Source of the DNA: an uncultured Desulfobulbaceae bacterium
Lineage (GTDB): Bacteria; Desulfobacterota; Desulfobulbia; Desulfobulbales; CALZHT01
Reading direction: 5' to 3'
Length of the DNA stretch: 37,805 nt
NCBI GenBank assembly: GCA_945787445.1
Contig: CALZHT010000048.1
Span: forward strand, 1 to 37,805
Below, piece after piece: positions 9,261-17,773 of this stretch. The notes beneath the pieces are model-generated. The model saw only the letters and a list, made by a program, of their open reading frames with translations. It did no database searches and was not told the origin of the DNA. Each line of letters opens with the position of its first letter. The stretch's first letter is position 1. The position numbers were made by a program, and so were the translations under genes.

Positions 9261-9376
9261 TGTCGTGCCAAGAGCCAACTGACGCATCTTGCTCGTCCTT
9301 TGGCGCACCCACTGTGTTGCACCTTCAGTCATATAGCGCTGTTATGCTCCTTCAACCGCGCCTTGTTGGCACGGCA
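9261..9376. repeat. Segment bounded by 11-bp inverted repeats
   Basis: Directly after the hybrid kinase stop, tgtcgtgccaa (9261-9271) and ttggcacggca (9366-9376) are inverted copies with one mismatch. The 94 bp between them have no gene. The block may be a small palindromic element or an RNA. No second copy is in the window. Confidence 0.4.
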
Positions 9377-9580
9377 AATTACTTCGCAAACTTTTTACTT
9401 GCCAGAATTCCGGTAATCTGCAACTATCATTTGATCCCCTGAGGGGATACCCCTCTTTGAGACAAACATTTGGCGTAAATATTCCAGCAGCTGCGTGCGG
9501 CCACCGCAGCCCCTTCTAGGTAGAATAAGATCGAACATCATCATTGCCTTGTCCCTTTATCAGCCCACTACATATAAGAA
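9377..9580. other. Intergenic region with two alternative hairpins
   Basis: At 9434-9448 ATCCCC-TGA-GGGGAT and at 9441-9455 GAGGGG-ATA-CCCCTC can each form a hairpin; they share the same G-run, so only one can form at a time. Only a short TTT follows, so this is a poor terminator. The ygiQ-like promoter should lie between here and 9580. Confidence 0.35.
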
Positions 9581-11290
9581 ATGTTTCTACCCACCACACG
9601 AGAAGAACTGATCAGTCTGGGTTGGGATGAACTTGACATCATCCTGATCACCGGCGACACCTATATTGACAGCCCCTTCTGCGGCGTTGCCCTGATCGGC
9701 AAAGTCCTGCTGGCCGGAGGGTATCGTGTCGGCATCATTGCCCAACCGGACTGCTCTTCCGGTCAAGATATCAGCCGCCTTGGCGAACCCCTTTTGTTCT
9801 GGGGAGTGACGGGCGGCTGCGTTGACTCGATGGTTGCCAACTATACGGCAAGCGGCAAAAGGCGCAAAAGTGACGACTTTACCCCGGGAGGCCGGAACAC
9901 TCTGCGCCCGGACCGTGCTGTTATTGCCTATACCAATCTGATCAAAAAATATTTCAAGAACACCAAGCCTATTGTTCTGGGCGGCATTGAGGCCAGCCTG
10001 CGTCGTATTGCCCATTACGACTTCTGGTCGGATAGGGTGAGGCGCTCAATACTTCTTGACAGCAAAGCCGATTTCCTTCTCTACGGAATGGCCGACAAGA
10101 CCGTGGTAGAATTTGCCGCAACTCTTGCGGCCGGTGGCGCCCCACACTCTCTCCGGGGAATCTGCTACCTTGCCAAGGAACTACCTGCCAACGGCGATTT
10201 TACTGTTTTACCCGCTTTTGAAGAGGTAAAGGCTGATAGAGAGGCCTTTATACGCATGTTTCATCTTTTTTACCGGAACAACGATCCGCTTAGCGGCACC
10301 GGTCTTGTCCAGCAATACGGCACCCGCTTTCTGGTCCACACTCCACCGCCTTTTTCCCTTACCGAAACAGAAATGGATACCGTGTACGGGTTGGAATTCG
10401 AGCGGGAAGCGCACCCCTATTACCTCCGCATGGGCGCGGTGAAAGCACTGGAAACCATCCGCTTTTCCATCATCACCCACCGGGGCTGTTACGGTGAATG
10501 TAATTTCTGTGCCATTGGTGTGCATCAGGGAAGAACGATCCAGAGCCGCTCCATCCCCTCCATTGTTGCAGAAGCAAAGGGTTACGCCCGCCACCCAAGC
10601 TTCAAAGGAATCATCCACGACGTTGGCGGCGCCACTGCCAACATGTACGCAATCGAATGCACCAAAAAGAAGCGGCGCGGTTGTTGCCACGATAAAAGAT
10701 GTCTGTTCCCGAAGGTGTGCCCGACCCTGAAGGTTGATCATCAGCAACAACTGCGATTGCTGCGGGAACTGCGAAAAATCAAGGAAACCAAAAAGGTTTT
10801 CATTGCCTCCGGTATCAGATACGATCTGCTGCTGCACGACCGGAAGCATGGCAAGGAATATCTCCTCAATGTTATACAACATCATGTTTCGGGGCAGATG
10901 AAAGTGGCGCCGGAACATTCGGAAAAGGAAGTTCTGAAACAAATGGGCAAACCAGCCATCGATGTGCTTTTACAATTCAGGGACCTATTTCTTGCTCTTT
11001 GCAAAGACGTGGGCAAAAAGCAGTTTCTTACCTACTATTTCATTGCCGCGCACCCGGGATGTTCTGAAGGGGATATGGAAGGGCTCAGGGATTTCGTGCG
11101 TCGGGAACTGAAATTGCGCCCGGAACAGGTACAGATTTTCACCCCGACTCCGTCAACATACTCGACTCTCATGTATTACACGGGCAAGGATCCTTTTTCG
11201 GGGAAAAAACTTTTTGTCGAGCGGACTACGCGCCGGAAGGAGCACCAGAAATCAGTGATCACCGGTGGAAAAACACCCAAAAAGGACTGA
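9581..11290 (+). CDS. ygiQ: YgiQ-family radical SAM protein (UPF0313)
   Basis: 569 residues. The N-terminus FLPTTREELISLGWDELDIILITGD matches the YgiQ family start, which supports the ATG at 9581. The radical SAM cluster motif is C303-x3-C307-x2-C310 (CYGECNFC), and the family block GRTIQSRSIPSI follows. Further Cys residues (RGCCHDKRCLFPKVC) are typical for this family. The reaction is unknown; a 4Fe-4S cluster and S-adenosylmethionine chemistry are expected. It is shorter than the E. coli protein, which has a longer C-terminus. The last codons and the TGA stop fall inside a dispersed repeat (11284-11445), so the C-terminal tail may have been altered by that element. Confidence 0.93.
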   Translation: MFLPTTREELISLGWDELDIILITGDTYIDSPFCGVALIGKVLLAGGYRVGIIAQPDCSSGQDISRLGEPLLFWGVTGGCVDSMVANYTASGKRRKSDDFTPGGRNTLRPDRAVIAYTNLIKKYFKNTKPIVLGGIEASLRRIAHYDFWSDRVRRSILLDSKADFLLYGMADKTVVEFAATLAAGGAPHSLRGICYLAKELPANGDFTVLPAFEEVKADREAFIRMFHLFYRNNDPLSGTGLVQQYGTRFLVHTPPPFSLTETEMDTVYGLEFEREAHPYYLRMGAVKALETIRFSIITHRGCYGECNFCAIGVHQGRTIQSRSIPSIVAEAKGYARHPSFKGIIHDVGGATANMYAIECTKKKRRGCCHDKRCLFPKVCPTLKVDHQQQLRLLRELRKIKETKKVFIASGIRYDLLLHDRKHGKEYLLNVIQHHVSGQMKVAPEHSEKEVLKQMGKPAIDVLLQFRDLFLALCKDVGKKQFLTYYFIAAHPGCSEGDMEGLRDFVRRELKLRPEQVQIFTPTPSTYSTLMYYTGKDPFSGKKLFVERTTRRKEHQKSVITGGKTPKKD

Positions 11291-11445
11291 AAGTCCGGAT
11301 ACGGGTCAAATAGACCCGTTTGTATCGTGATCGTGCTCGTGCGCGTAATCGTAATCTATTTTCCTTGTATTCATAATCAAACACGAAATGCTTCCTTTTC
11401 GATTACGGTTACGAGCACGAATATAACAAATACGAGCTAAAGCTG
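11284..11445. repeat. Dispersed palindromic repeat family 2, copy 1
   Basis: About 162 bp that align along their full length with 35749-35909. Shared blocks include gaaagtccgga, gtgatcgtgctcgtg, cttccttttcgattacg and acaaatacgagctaaagctg. Within each copy the blocks gatcgtgctcgtg...cgtaatcg and cgattacg...acgagcacga are inverted repeats, so the transcript folds into a long stem. It lies between the convergent ygiQ (plus) and the nuclease-fold gene (minus), and contains the ygiQ stop codon. Confidence 0.8.
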
Positions 11446-11539
11446 TCTGCCTGAAAGGCAGGAGTATTAACCTTAACTGAGATTAATAAAACAGATAACT
11501 CATTGATCTCGGTGTGATAATTCTTTTTTCACCAAGGAA

Positions 11540-12367
11540 TCAGCACTTGTTTCTGAAATACCATTGCAAGGCTTTTTCGATATTTGCAACAATACTCCCT
11601 GCGGCATTGATGATAAAAATTCTGTCCGCAATGTGAAAAAGCTCTTTTTCCATCCGCACAACATGGGAAGGCTCCTTATTCCTTTGTTTCATTTCCTCTT
11701 CAAAGAATGGCACGATCTTGTCTTTCATGCGCAATTCCGTATCCATGAAAAAAATGGCCAGGGCTGGATGTAAATCTTCAATACGGTTGAGAAACGCTGC
11801 TATTTCCCGGTCGTAAACCTGCTTGGGGGGTGATGATTTTGCCTCCATGTAGAGGATGGAGCCGTTAATTTTAGCAATGAGATCATAATCGCCCCCGGAC
11901 TCTATCTTACGGAATTTCACGCCCCAGAGAGCTTCTGTTAGAAACTCCCTTTTAAAAACCTCGGCAAGGAACCATTCCAAGGTTGTGCCGAAGCTGCGGA
12001 CGGGCCTGCGTTTGAGCCTGAAACCTTCACCGATCTGCTCCACCAGACCATGGGTCCGGAGAAATTTGGTATATTCCTTTGTCACCTCTGGGGTTGCGTA
12101 TCTGGCCAGCCGCTCAATCGTGAATCCATCCTGGAATTTGATCACATCCCGCAGAAACAACCGGAAGGAATATTTCTTCATCCTCCGGAAGAATTCCTCA
12201 ATGGCGCCAAGCTCAGGCAGAACAAGATCATCTTCAGGCTCTTTCTTATAAATTCTAAACCCTCTTTGTTTGAGAAGACTTTCAAGGCCAGGCGCACCTT
12301 GAGCAACAAGCTTTCGCAAACGTTTGATCTCCTGCTTCAGATCAGCTATGTCTTCTCGCTCAGTCAT
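11540..12367 (-). CDS. Putative nuclease-fold protein (PD-(D/E)xK-like), function unknown
   Basis: 275 residues. The first ~22 residues form a coiled coil (DLKQEIKRLRKLV). Residues ~60-130 look like a winged-helix region (FTIERLARYATPEVTKEYTKFLRTHGLVEQIGEGFRL cut at several helices). The C-terminal half has D160-Y-D162 followed by E175-A-K177 on a predicted strand (ILYMEAKSS), which fits the PD-(D/E)xK restriction-endonuclease-like core. This is a motif-based inference, not a family match. The ATG at 12367 has no evident ribosome-binding site. It is convergent with ygiQ, and a palindromic repeat of family 1 lies just upstream. No methyltransferase or partner gene is adjacent, so a restriction system is not indicated. 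It might act in DNA repair, like its neighbour the PHP-UvrD protein. Confidence 0.72.
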   Translation of the reverse strand: MTEREDIADLKQEIKRLRKLVAQGAPGLESLLKQRGFRIYKKEPEDDLVLPELGAIEEFFRRMKKYSFRLFLRDVIKFQDGFTIERLARYATPEVTKEYTKFLRTHGLVEQIGEGFRLKRRPVRSFGTTLEWFLAEVFKREFLTEALWGVKFRKIESGGDYDLIAKINGSILYMEAKSSPPKQVYDREIAAFLNRIEDLHPALAIFFMDTELRMKDKIVPFFEEEMKQRNKEPSHVVRMEKELFHIADRIFIINAAGSIVANIEKALQWYFRNKC

Positions 12368-12436
12368 GGGGACAGTTTACAACAACTTGCATTTGATAAA
12401 TTCCTAAACAGGTATCAATCTCTGCTAAAATAAGAA

Positions 12437-12607
12437 CCTGTTTACCAGGAAGCTCAGCTATTTTTTTACTCGCGCTATAGAACCCTTTGTCATTTCGAGC
12501 ACAGCGAGAAATCTCAGTGCCCCAAGAGAAGATTTCTCACGTTCGTTCGAAATGACAGACATATCAAAAGTCAACAGGTTATGCATCGTTTCGTTAAGGT
12601 AGCTGGG
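12437..12607. repeat. Dispersed palindromic repeat family 1, copy A
   Basis: The 70-bp core (12488-12557) starts tgtcatttcgagcacagcga and ends with the near reverse complement cgttcgttcgaaatgaca. The extended element, with flanking ctcagcta and aggtagctg, aligns with copies at 17624-17760 (inverted) and 24248-24417. It lies between the minus-strand genes at 13011 and 12367, so it could end transcription of the first or provide untranslated leader to the second. Confidence 0.85.
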
Positions 12608-13010
12608 AAATGATGGTAATCAAAAAAAGAATGCCAAATCTTTTAGGTTTCTTCCTTGTCAAGGAGTCGGCAGGAGACTGCGGCAGACTACTTAAAGGCT
12701 ACGCTGACTTTCCCGGTTTCACTCCTTGCAACGAAAGATGGAGATTGTTGATTTACAGTATCATCCCGATTTCTTTTTCATTTTCCTGAATCCGTGAGCG
12801 TTCGTCAGCGGTCCGAATGCGCGAAGGGAACGAATTCGATTATCCTTGTGTGATATCGAAGAGTTCCCGACAGGTAAGCGAGCCTGCGAGACTCCGAAGC
12901 AGGCGGGCCGCTGACGGTACCGATAGCAATTGAAAGCATGGGATAGGTGGTGTCATCACTATATCCTTCCATAATATAGATTGGTTACATGTGAAATGTA
13001 TAGTTTGCCG
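12608..13010. other. About 400 bp non-coding block with an inverted repeat
   Basis: No protein-like frame. cgtcagcggtcc (12803-12814) and gggccgctgacg (12905-12916) are inverted repeats with one mismatch, separated by 90 bp that include further short GC-rich repeats. It could be another palindromic element or a structured RNA. It is unlike the two dispersed families. Confidence 0.4.
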
Positions 13011-13238
13011 TCACGGATTCCGGATTTTGTCAATGGTGGATGGTGTTTGACGAAAGGGGGAAGGCGTTTTCTCGCCATTAAGGATATTCCGCATGACCTG
13101 CCATTCTGCTTTTGCCTTGCGCAGCCGGTCCTTGATACCATCCTGTTCTCTATACGGCGCTGCCGCAAGTTCCTTTTCCAGCTTTTCCACTTCTCTTTGC
13201 AGGCGATACAGCTCTTGGGCAATTGCCCGAATTGACAT
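13011..13238 (-). CDS. Small coiled-coil protein, function unknown
   Basis: 75 residues, highly charged, with a heptad-like helix over most of its length (IAQELYRLQREVEKLEKEL and KDRLRKAKAEWQVMRNIL). It has no membrane segment or signal peptide, so it is probably a cytoplasmic coiled-coil protein. The start is well supported: AGGAGG lies 7 bases upstream of the ATG at 13238. An overlapping longer frame (12959-13285) on the same strand has poor composition and is rejected. It follows the flavoprotein gene 13361-14278 with a 122-bp gap on the same strand. Confidence 0.72.
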   Translation of the reverse strand: MSIRAIAQELYRLQREVEKLEKELAAAPYREQDGIKDRLRKAKAEWQVMRNILNGEKTPSPFRQTPSTIDKIRNP

Positions 13239-13360
13239 ATATATCCTCCTGATATTTTAAAGGGAAACATCCCATCGCCAGCCAAGGGGGCAGACGGTTA
13301 AATTACTGCGAGAAAATCCTGGAGCTATCCATCTTCTGCCTTCTGCTTCTGTGCCTTTCT

Positions 13361-14278
13361 TTATTCATGTTCATGCTTTTTCTGGCGGTTGGCATAGATA
13401 GCCGCCTGCATGCCGGCCACACAACCCTCACCCACCGCCTTGGCCATCTGATAAGGATGGCCGGCAATATCGCCGGCCGCATAGATTCCGGGCATGTTGG
13501 TCTGCTGTTTTTTATTGGTCTGGATATGGGTGAAGGTCTCGGTATCCAGCAGGACGCCAATGGTGTTGGCCAGCTCCATGGCGCCTTTTGCGCCAAGTTC
13601 AATAAAAACTCCTTCCACGGCGATCTGCGCATCGTCTTCGAGCAAAAGCCCTTCCACGCCGTTTCCCCCCAGGATCTCTTTGACCCAGGTGCCCTCCTTG
13701 AGCTGCACCTTGCTTGTTGCGAGTTTCCTGCGCAATTCCTTGGAAACATTGAGTTCCTTGGCGATCAAATATACCTCGGAAGTGTATCCCAGCATGGTCA
13801 AGGCCCCATCAACCGCGGCGCTTTCGTTGCCCACCACTGCCACTTTGGCATTGCGGAAAAAATTGGCATCACAATCCACACAGTAACTGACTCCTCTGCC
13901 CAACAGCTCTTTCTCACCCTTCACTTTAAGCTTCTTCCTCGAGGTGCCGGTGGAGAAAATAAGGGATCGTGCCTGAATCTCCCTGCCGCTTTCAAGACGA
14001 ATTTGATAATGGTCGTCATTTCGCTCAATGTGCAGAACATCCTCCTCCACAATATCAGCGCCAAAACGTTTGGCCTGGGAAAGAGCGACCCGCAGGAGTT
14101 CGCTTCCTTCGGTCACCCCGTCAACACAGAGATAATTTTCCACATGGGCCCAGTAGATGCTGCTTTTTTTTGGTTTGCCGGCAACCAAAACCGACGCCTT
14201 TTTGCGGGTGGCATGGAGCGCTGCCTGCAGTCCGGCCGGGCCTGCGCCGATAATAAACACATCAATTATATTATCCAT
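13361..14278 (-). CDS. Thioredoxin reductase-like FAD/NAD(P)-dependent oxidoreductase
   Basis: 305 residues, the size of bacterial thioredoxin reductase. The FAD-binding motif is GAGPAG (11-16), the redox pair is C133-V-D-C136, and the C-terminal FAD motif is GIYAAGDIAG. Two features differ from typical TrxB. The active-site sequence is CVDCDANFF rather than CATCDG, and the pyridine-nucleotide loop reads VVGNESAAV, where TrxB has GGGDSA. It may use NADH or a different electron donor, or a partner other than thioredoxin. The thioredoxin-like protein at 17774-18277 is a nearby candidate partner. The ATG at 14278 has AGGAGA about 9 bases upstream. It is divergent from the PHP-UvrD gene, with about 95 bp between starts. 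Confidence 0.9.
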   Translation of the reverse strand: MDNIIDVFIIGAGPAGLQAALHATRKKASVLVAGKPKKSSIYWAHVENYLCVDGVTEGSELLRVALSQAKRFGADIVEEDVLHIERNDDHYQIRLESGREIQARSLIFSTGTSRKKLKVKGEKELLGRGVSYCVDCDANFFRNAKVAVVGNESAAVDGALTMLGYTSEVYLIAKELNVSKELRRKLATSKVQLKEGTWVKEILGGNGVEGLLLEDDAQIAVEGVFIELGAKGAMELANTIGVLLDTETFTHIQTNKKQQTNMPGIYAAGDIAGHPYQMAKAVGEGCVAGMQAAIYANRQKKHEHE

Positions 14279-14373
14279 TTACTGGTCTCCTATTCCTTGG
14301 TATCTTGACGATCCTAATTGACTCAACTATAAACGATTTCAAATCCGTTCTCCAAGACCTAAACTACGAAATA

Positions 14374-17300
14374 ATGAAATACATTGCTGATCTTCATATC
14401 CACTCGCCGTACTCCAGGGCAACCAGCAAGAACAGCAACCTTCAGGGTTTACATGCCTGGGCCCGCATCAAGGGAATTAACGTTGTCGGCACTGGTGATT
14501 TTACCCATCCCGGCTGGTTCAGGCAACTCAAAGAAAACCTCATAGAAGCGGAACCCGGTTTTTTCAAGCTTAAAGAGGAAAAAACACCAACCGACCTCGA
14601 AACCATTGGGCCTGAGCCTATCCAGGTCCGGTTTGTGCTGAGCACGGAAATAAGCAGCATATATAAGCGCCACGACAAGGTGCGCAAGGTACACAACGTC
14701 CTATTCGCGCCGGACTTTGCATCGGTCGAGCGGCTCAACGCAAAGCTTGCCGGAATTGGTAATATCGAATCAGACGGTCGCCCCATCCTTGGTCTTGATT
14801 CCCGCGACCTGTTGGAGATCCTTCTGGAACAGGCTCCAGAAGGATTTCTGGTTCCCGCCCATATCTGGACTCCCTGGTTCTCCCTGTTTGGTTCCAAATC
14901 CGGTTTTGATACCATGGAGGACTGTTTTGGTGATCTCACCGAACATATCTTTGCCCTGGAGACCGGGCTTTCATCGGATCCGGACATGAACCGCATGGTT
15001 TCCGCCCTGGATCGCTTTGCCCTCATTTCAAACTCTGACTGCCATTCCCCCGGCAAACTTGGCAGGGAGGCAAATATTTTTGATACATCATACGATTATT
15101 ATGCCATGCGGGATGCCCTTAAAAACCATACTGCAGGAGGATTCCAGGGCACCATTGAATTCTTTCCCGAGGAGGGCAAGTATCATCTCGACGGCCATAG
15201 AAAATGCCGGGTATGCCTCGAACCGCGGGAGACAAGGTTGCTCGGTGAACTTTGCCCGGTATGTCAACGTCCTTTGACCGTTGGCGTGGCGCATCGCGTC
15301 CTGGAACTTGCCGACCGACAGCAACCGTATTATGAACCAGGGACTCCCCCATACAAAAGCATAATCCCGTTACCGGAAGTTCTTGGTGAAATCTTGGGAT
15401 TAGGACCGAATACCAAGGGAGTCATGATCCAATATGCCAAGATTATTTCCCTGTTCGGATCTGAATTCAACCTGTTCCTCAAAACACCCATTGAAGATAT
15501 AAACCAGCAATTTTCAAGCGTCCTTGGCGAGGCCATACAAAGAATCCGCACGGGAAAAGTGATCAAAAAAGGCGGTTATGACGGCGAGTTCGGCATCATC
15601 AGAGTGTTTGAGGAAGGGGAGCTTGCTTCCCTTTCTGGCCAGATCAGTCTTTTCTCCGGGAAAAAGGCGGCACGGGGAAAAAAGAAAAAAGTTGCAGACA
15701 ACAATCCCTTGCCGCTCCTTAAAGAAAAAAAAGAGGCCAGGCTCACAGCAAAAACATTGAATTTTGAACAGGAAATGGCCGTCAACTCTAATGAGCGGCT
15801 CATAGTGGTGGCAGCCGGACCCGGCACCGGCAAAACCCATACCCTTGTCAACAGAATGGGAAAACTTCTTCTCGCGCAAAAGACATCCCCCGGCAAAATC
15901 ACTGCAATTACCTTCACCAACCGCGCAGCCGATGAAGTCAAGGAACGCCTAATAAAGGAAGCCGGACAGCAGGCTGAAGGGATCTTTGTAGGAACCTTCC
16001 ACAGGTTCTGCCTTGAATGGCTGCGGAAGGACCACCCTGACTTGGAAATAGTAGGTGATGAATCACGTGTTCTTATTATCAAAAAACTGTTTCCCGACTG
16101 GAACCGTACCCGGATCTCGGAATTTGTCGGTCAGTTGCATGATTATTTTCACCAACTTAGCACCGGCTCTGAAACCTATAAAAATTCCCCAGAAACTATT
16201 CAGCAATATCTGGAAGAACTCTACCATCTTCAAGCGCTTGATCTTGACGCGGTCATTCCTTGTTTTGTCAAGCGACTGGAAGAGGAGCCGGATTTTCGCA
16301 CCAAAGTGCTCGATTCGGTCAGCTATCTTTTTGTCGATGAATTCCAGGATCTGAACAGAGCCCAATATGAGCTTGTGTATATGTTCTCTGAAAAATCACA
16401 CGTCTTTGCCATCGGCGATCCGGACCAGGCCATTTACGGATTCCGCGGCAGCGATCTCAATTTCTTTTTCCAGTTAGCGCAGCAGGAGGGGACCACGCTT
16501 CTCACCTTAAGCAGAAACTACCGGTGCGCCCGCCATATAATCGAAGCAGCCTCTTCTGTAATCAACCATAACCCAAAAAAAGGAGCTGTAAAGCTTGTCC
16601 CCCACCGAGAGGAAAAAGGACGGATCGAACAATACCGGGCAGCGACAACCAAGGCCGAGGCGGAATTTGTTGTACGCCGCATTGAAGAACTGATGGGCGG
16701 CATCAGCCATTTTTCCATAGACTCAGGCCGTGGGGGTGCTTTTGGCAAGACCGGAATCAGTTTCCGTGACATTGCCGTCCTCTACCGCCTTACCCGGCAG
16801 GTGGACGATCTCAGGGAAGCATTGGAACGGAGAGGCATCCCTTTCCAGTTGGTCGGCGCCAAGCCGTTTTTCAAGGAGCCGACCTTGCGGGCAGTATATT
16901 ACTGGATCGTGGTTGCTGCAAACAGAGGAGGTGCAGCGGAACATCTTGCCCTGTTGAAGGAGATCAAGGGCATTGGCCAGATAGCCATAAAACGACTGGA
17001 GAAAATCTCTTTTACTTGCAAAGACTTTTTTGCTGCTGCCTTGGAAACCAATCTGCCCGCGGAAGCAAAAAACAGGCTCAGAGTAACGCAAGCCGCCCTC
17101 AAGATCTTTTGGGCAGCCTGTGACCGGAACGGTCTCAGACCAGCCCTGGAAGAAGCTATGGATTTCCTCTCCATGGATAAAGACAACAAAGAAGCGCTGA
17201 GATTCCTTGAACTGGCCACTGCCTTTGGCCATGATATCCAGGCTTTTGCCCATCATTTAGAACAAAATTCCGCTGCCACTGTCTATGATGACAGGGCTGA

Positions 17301-17631
17301 GTCTGTAGCTCTTATGACACTCCATGGAGCAAAGGGGCTGGAGTTTCCTGTGGTATTTATCACCGGCACGGAAGAAGGGCTCATACCCTATGACTTTCCC
17401 GGCCGGATCTGTGATATTGAAGAGGAAAGGCGGCTCTTTTACGTGGGTGTCACCCGTGCCGCTGATGCGCTGATCCTCTCGTCAACCGCGACCCGGACCA
17501 TGTTCGGCAAAACTACGATCCAAGAACCTTCCCGTTTCATCAAAGAAATCCCTCAGCATCTCATATCAATAATCAAGCCGACAGGGAGAAAACGTAAAAA
17601 ACCGAAATCCGCCCAAATGAAACTCTTTTGA
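14374..17631 (+). CDS. PHP-domain / UvrD-family helicase fusion protein
   Basis: 1085 residues. The N-terminal PHP phosphoesterase part (~1-400) begins MKYIADLHIHSPYSRATSK and has further metal-ligand motifs TGDFTH and SNSDCHS. A zinc-ribbon-like CxxC...CxxC (CRVC and CPVC) is embedded in it. From about 460 on it is a superfamily 1A helicase: Walker A GPGTGKT (482-488), Walker B FVDEFQDL, GDPDQAIYGFRGSD, LSRNYRC, LHGAKGLEF and FYVGVTRAAD. It is predicted to unwind DNA, and the PHP domain may be a nuclease or phosphoesterase. The ATG at 14374 is chosen because the family starts with this motif; the frame extends upstream to a TTG at 14305 with no support. The 3' end is overlapped by palindromic repeat family 1. 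Confidence 0.93.
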   Translation: MKYIADLHIHSPYSRATSKNSNLQGLHAWARIKGINVVGTGDFTHPGWFRQLKENLIEAEPGFFKLKEEKTPTDLETIGPEPIQVRFVLSTEISSIYKRHDKVRKVHNVLFAPDFASVERLNAKLAGIGNIESDGRPILGLDSRDLLEILLEQAPEGFLVPAHIWTPWFSLFGSKSGFDTMEDCFGDLTEHIFALETGLSSDPDMNRMVSALDRFALISNSDCHSPGKLGREANIFDTSYDYYAMRDALKNHTAGGFQGTIEFFPEEGKYHLDGHRKCRVCLEPRETRLLGELCPVCQRPLTVGVAHRVLELADRQQPYYEPGTPPYKSIIPLPEVLGEILGLGPNTKGVMIQYAKIISLFGSEFNLFLKTPIEDINQQFSSVLGEAIQRIRTGKVIKKGGYDGEFGIIRVFEEGELASLSGQISLFSGKKAARGKKKKVADNNPLPLLKEKKEARLTAKTLNFEQEMAVNSNERLIVVAAGPGTGKTHTLVNRMGKLLLAQKTSPGKITAITFTNRAADEVKERLIKEAGQQAEGIFVGTFHRFCLEWLRKDHPDLEIVGDESRVLIIKKLFPDWNRTRISEFVGQLHDYFHQLSTGSETYKNSPETIQQYLEELYHLQALDLDAVIPCFVKRLEEEPDFRTKVLDSVSYLFVDEFQDLNRAQYELVYMFSEKSHVFAIGDPDQAIYGFRGSDLNFFFQLAQQEGTTLLTLSRNYRCARHIIEAASSVINHNPKKGAVKLVPHREEKGRIEQYRAATTKAEAEFVVRRIEELMGGISHFSIDSGRGGAFGKTGISFRDIAVLYRLTRQVDDLREALERRGIPFQLVGAKPFFKEPTLRAVYYWIVVAANRGGAAEHLALLKEIKGIGQIAIKRLEKISFTCKDFFAAALETNLPAEAKNRLRVTQAALKIFWAACDRNGLRPALEEAMDFLSMDKDNKEALRFLELATAFGHDIQAFAHHLEQNSAATVYDDRAESVALMTLHGAKGLEFPVVFITGTEEGLIPYDFPGRICDIEEERRLFYVGVTRAADALILSSTATRTMFGKTTIQEPSRFIKEIPQHLISIIKPTGRKRKKPKSAQMKLF

Positions 17632-17760
17632 TTTGTCTGTCATTTCGAACGAACGTGAGAAATCTTTTCCTGGGGCAATAGGAATTCTCGCTGTGCTCGA
17701 AATGACAAAGAATTCTGAAGCACGAATAAAAAAAATAGCTGAGTTTCAGTGGTAATCAGG
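17624..17760. repeat. Dispersed palindromic repeat family 1, copy B (inverted)
   Basis: The reverse complement of copies A and C. The 70-bp core is 17638-17707; the left flank overlaps the last codons and TGA of the helicase gene, and the right flank continues to 17760 (tcagtggtaatcagg). It is the only copy lying between two genes in the same direction. Its right end supplies an AGGA about 12 bases upstream of the next start codon. Confidence 0.85.
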
Positions 17761-17773
17761 AAAACAAATTACA

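Noticed and set aside
11284-11445. CRISPR repeat
   Set aside because: Only two distant copies, long and palindromic, with no spacers or cas genes.
12959-13285. 108-codon minus-strand frame over the small coiled-coil gene
   Set aside because: The 75-codon frame in another register has AGGAGG before its ATG and a clear helical pattern.
13367-14308. 313-codon plus-strand frame opposite the flavoprotein
   Set aside because: The minus strand encodes FAD motifs and a CxxC in the same place with a good ribosome-binding site; the plus frame has no family features.
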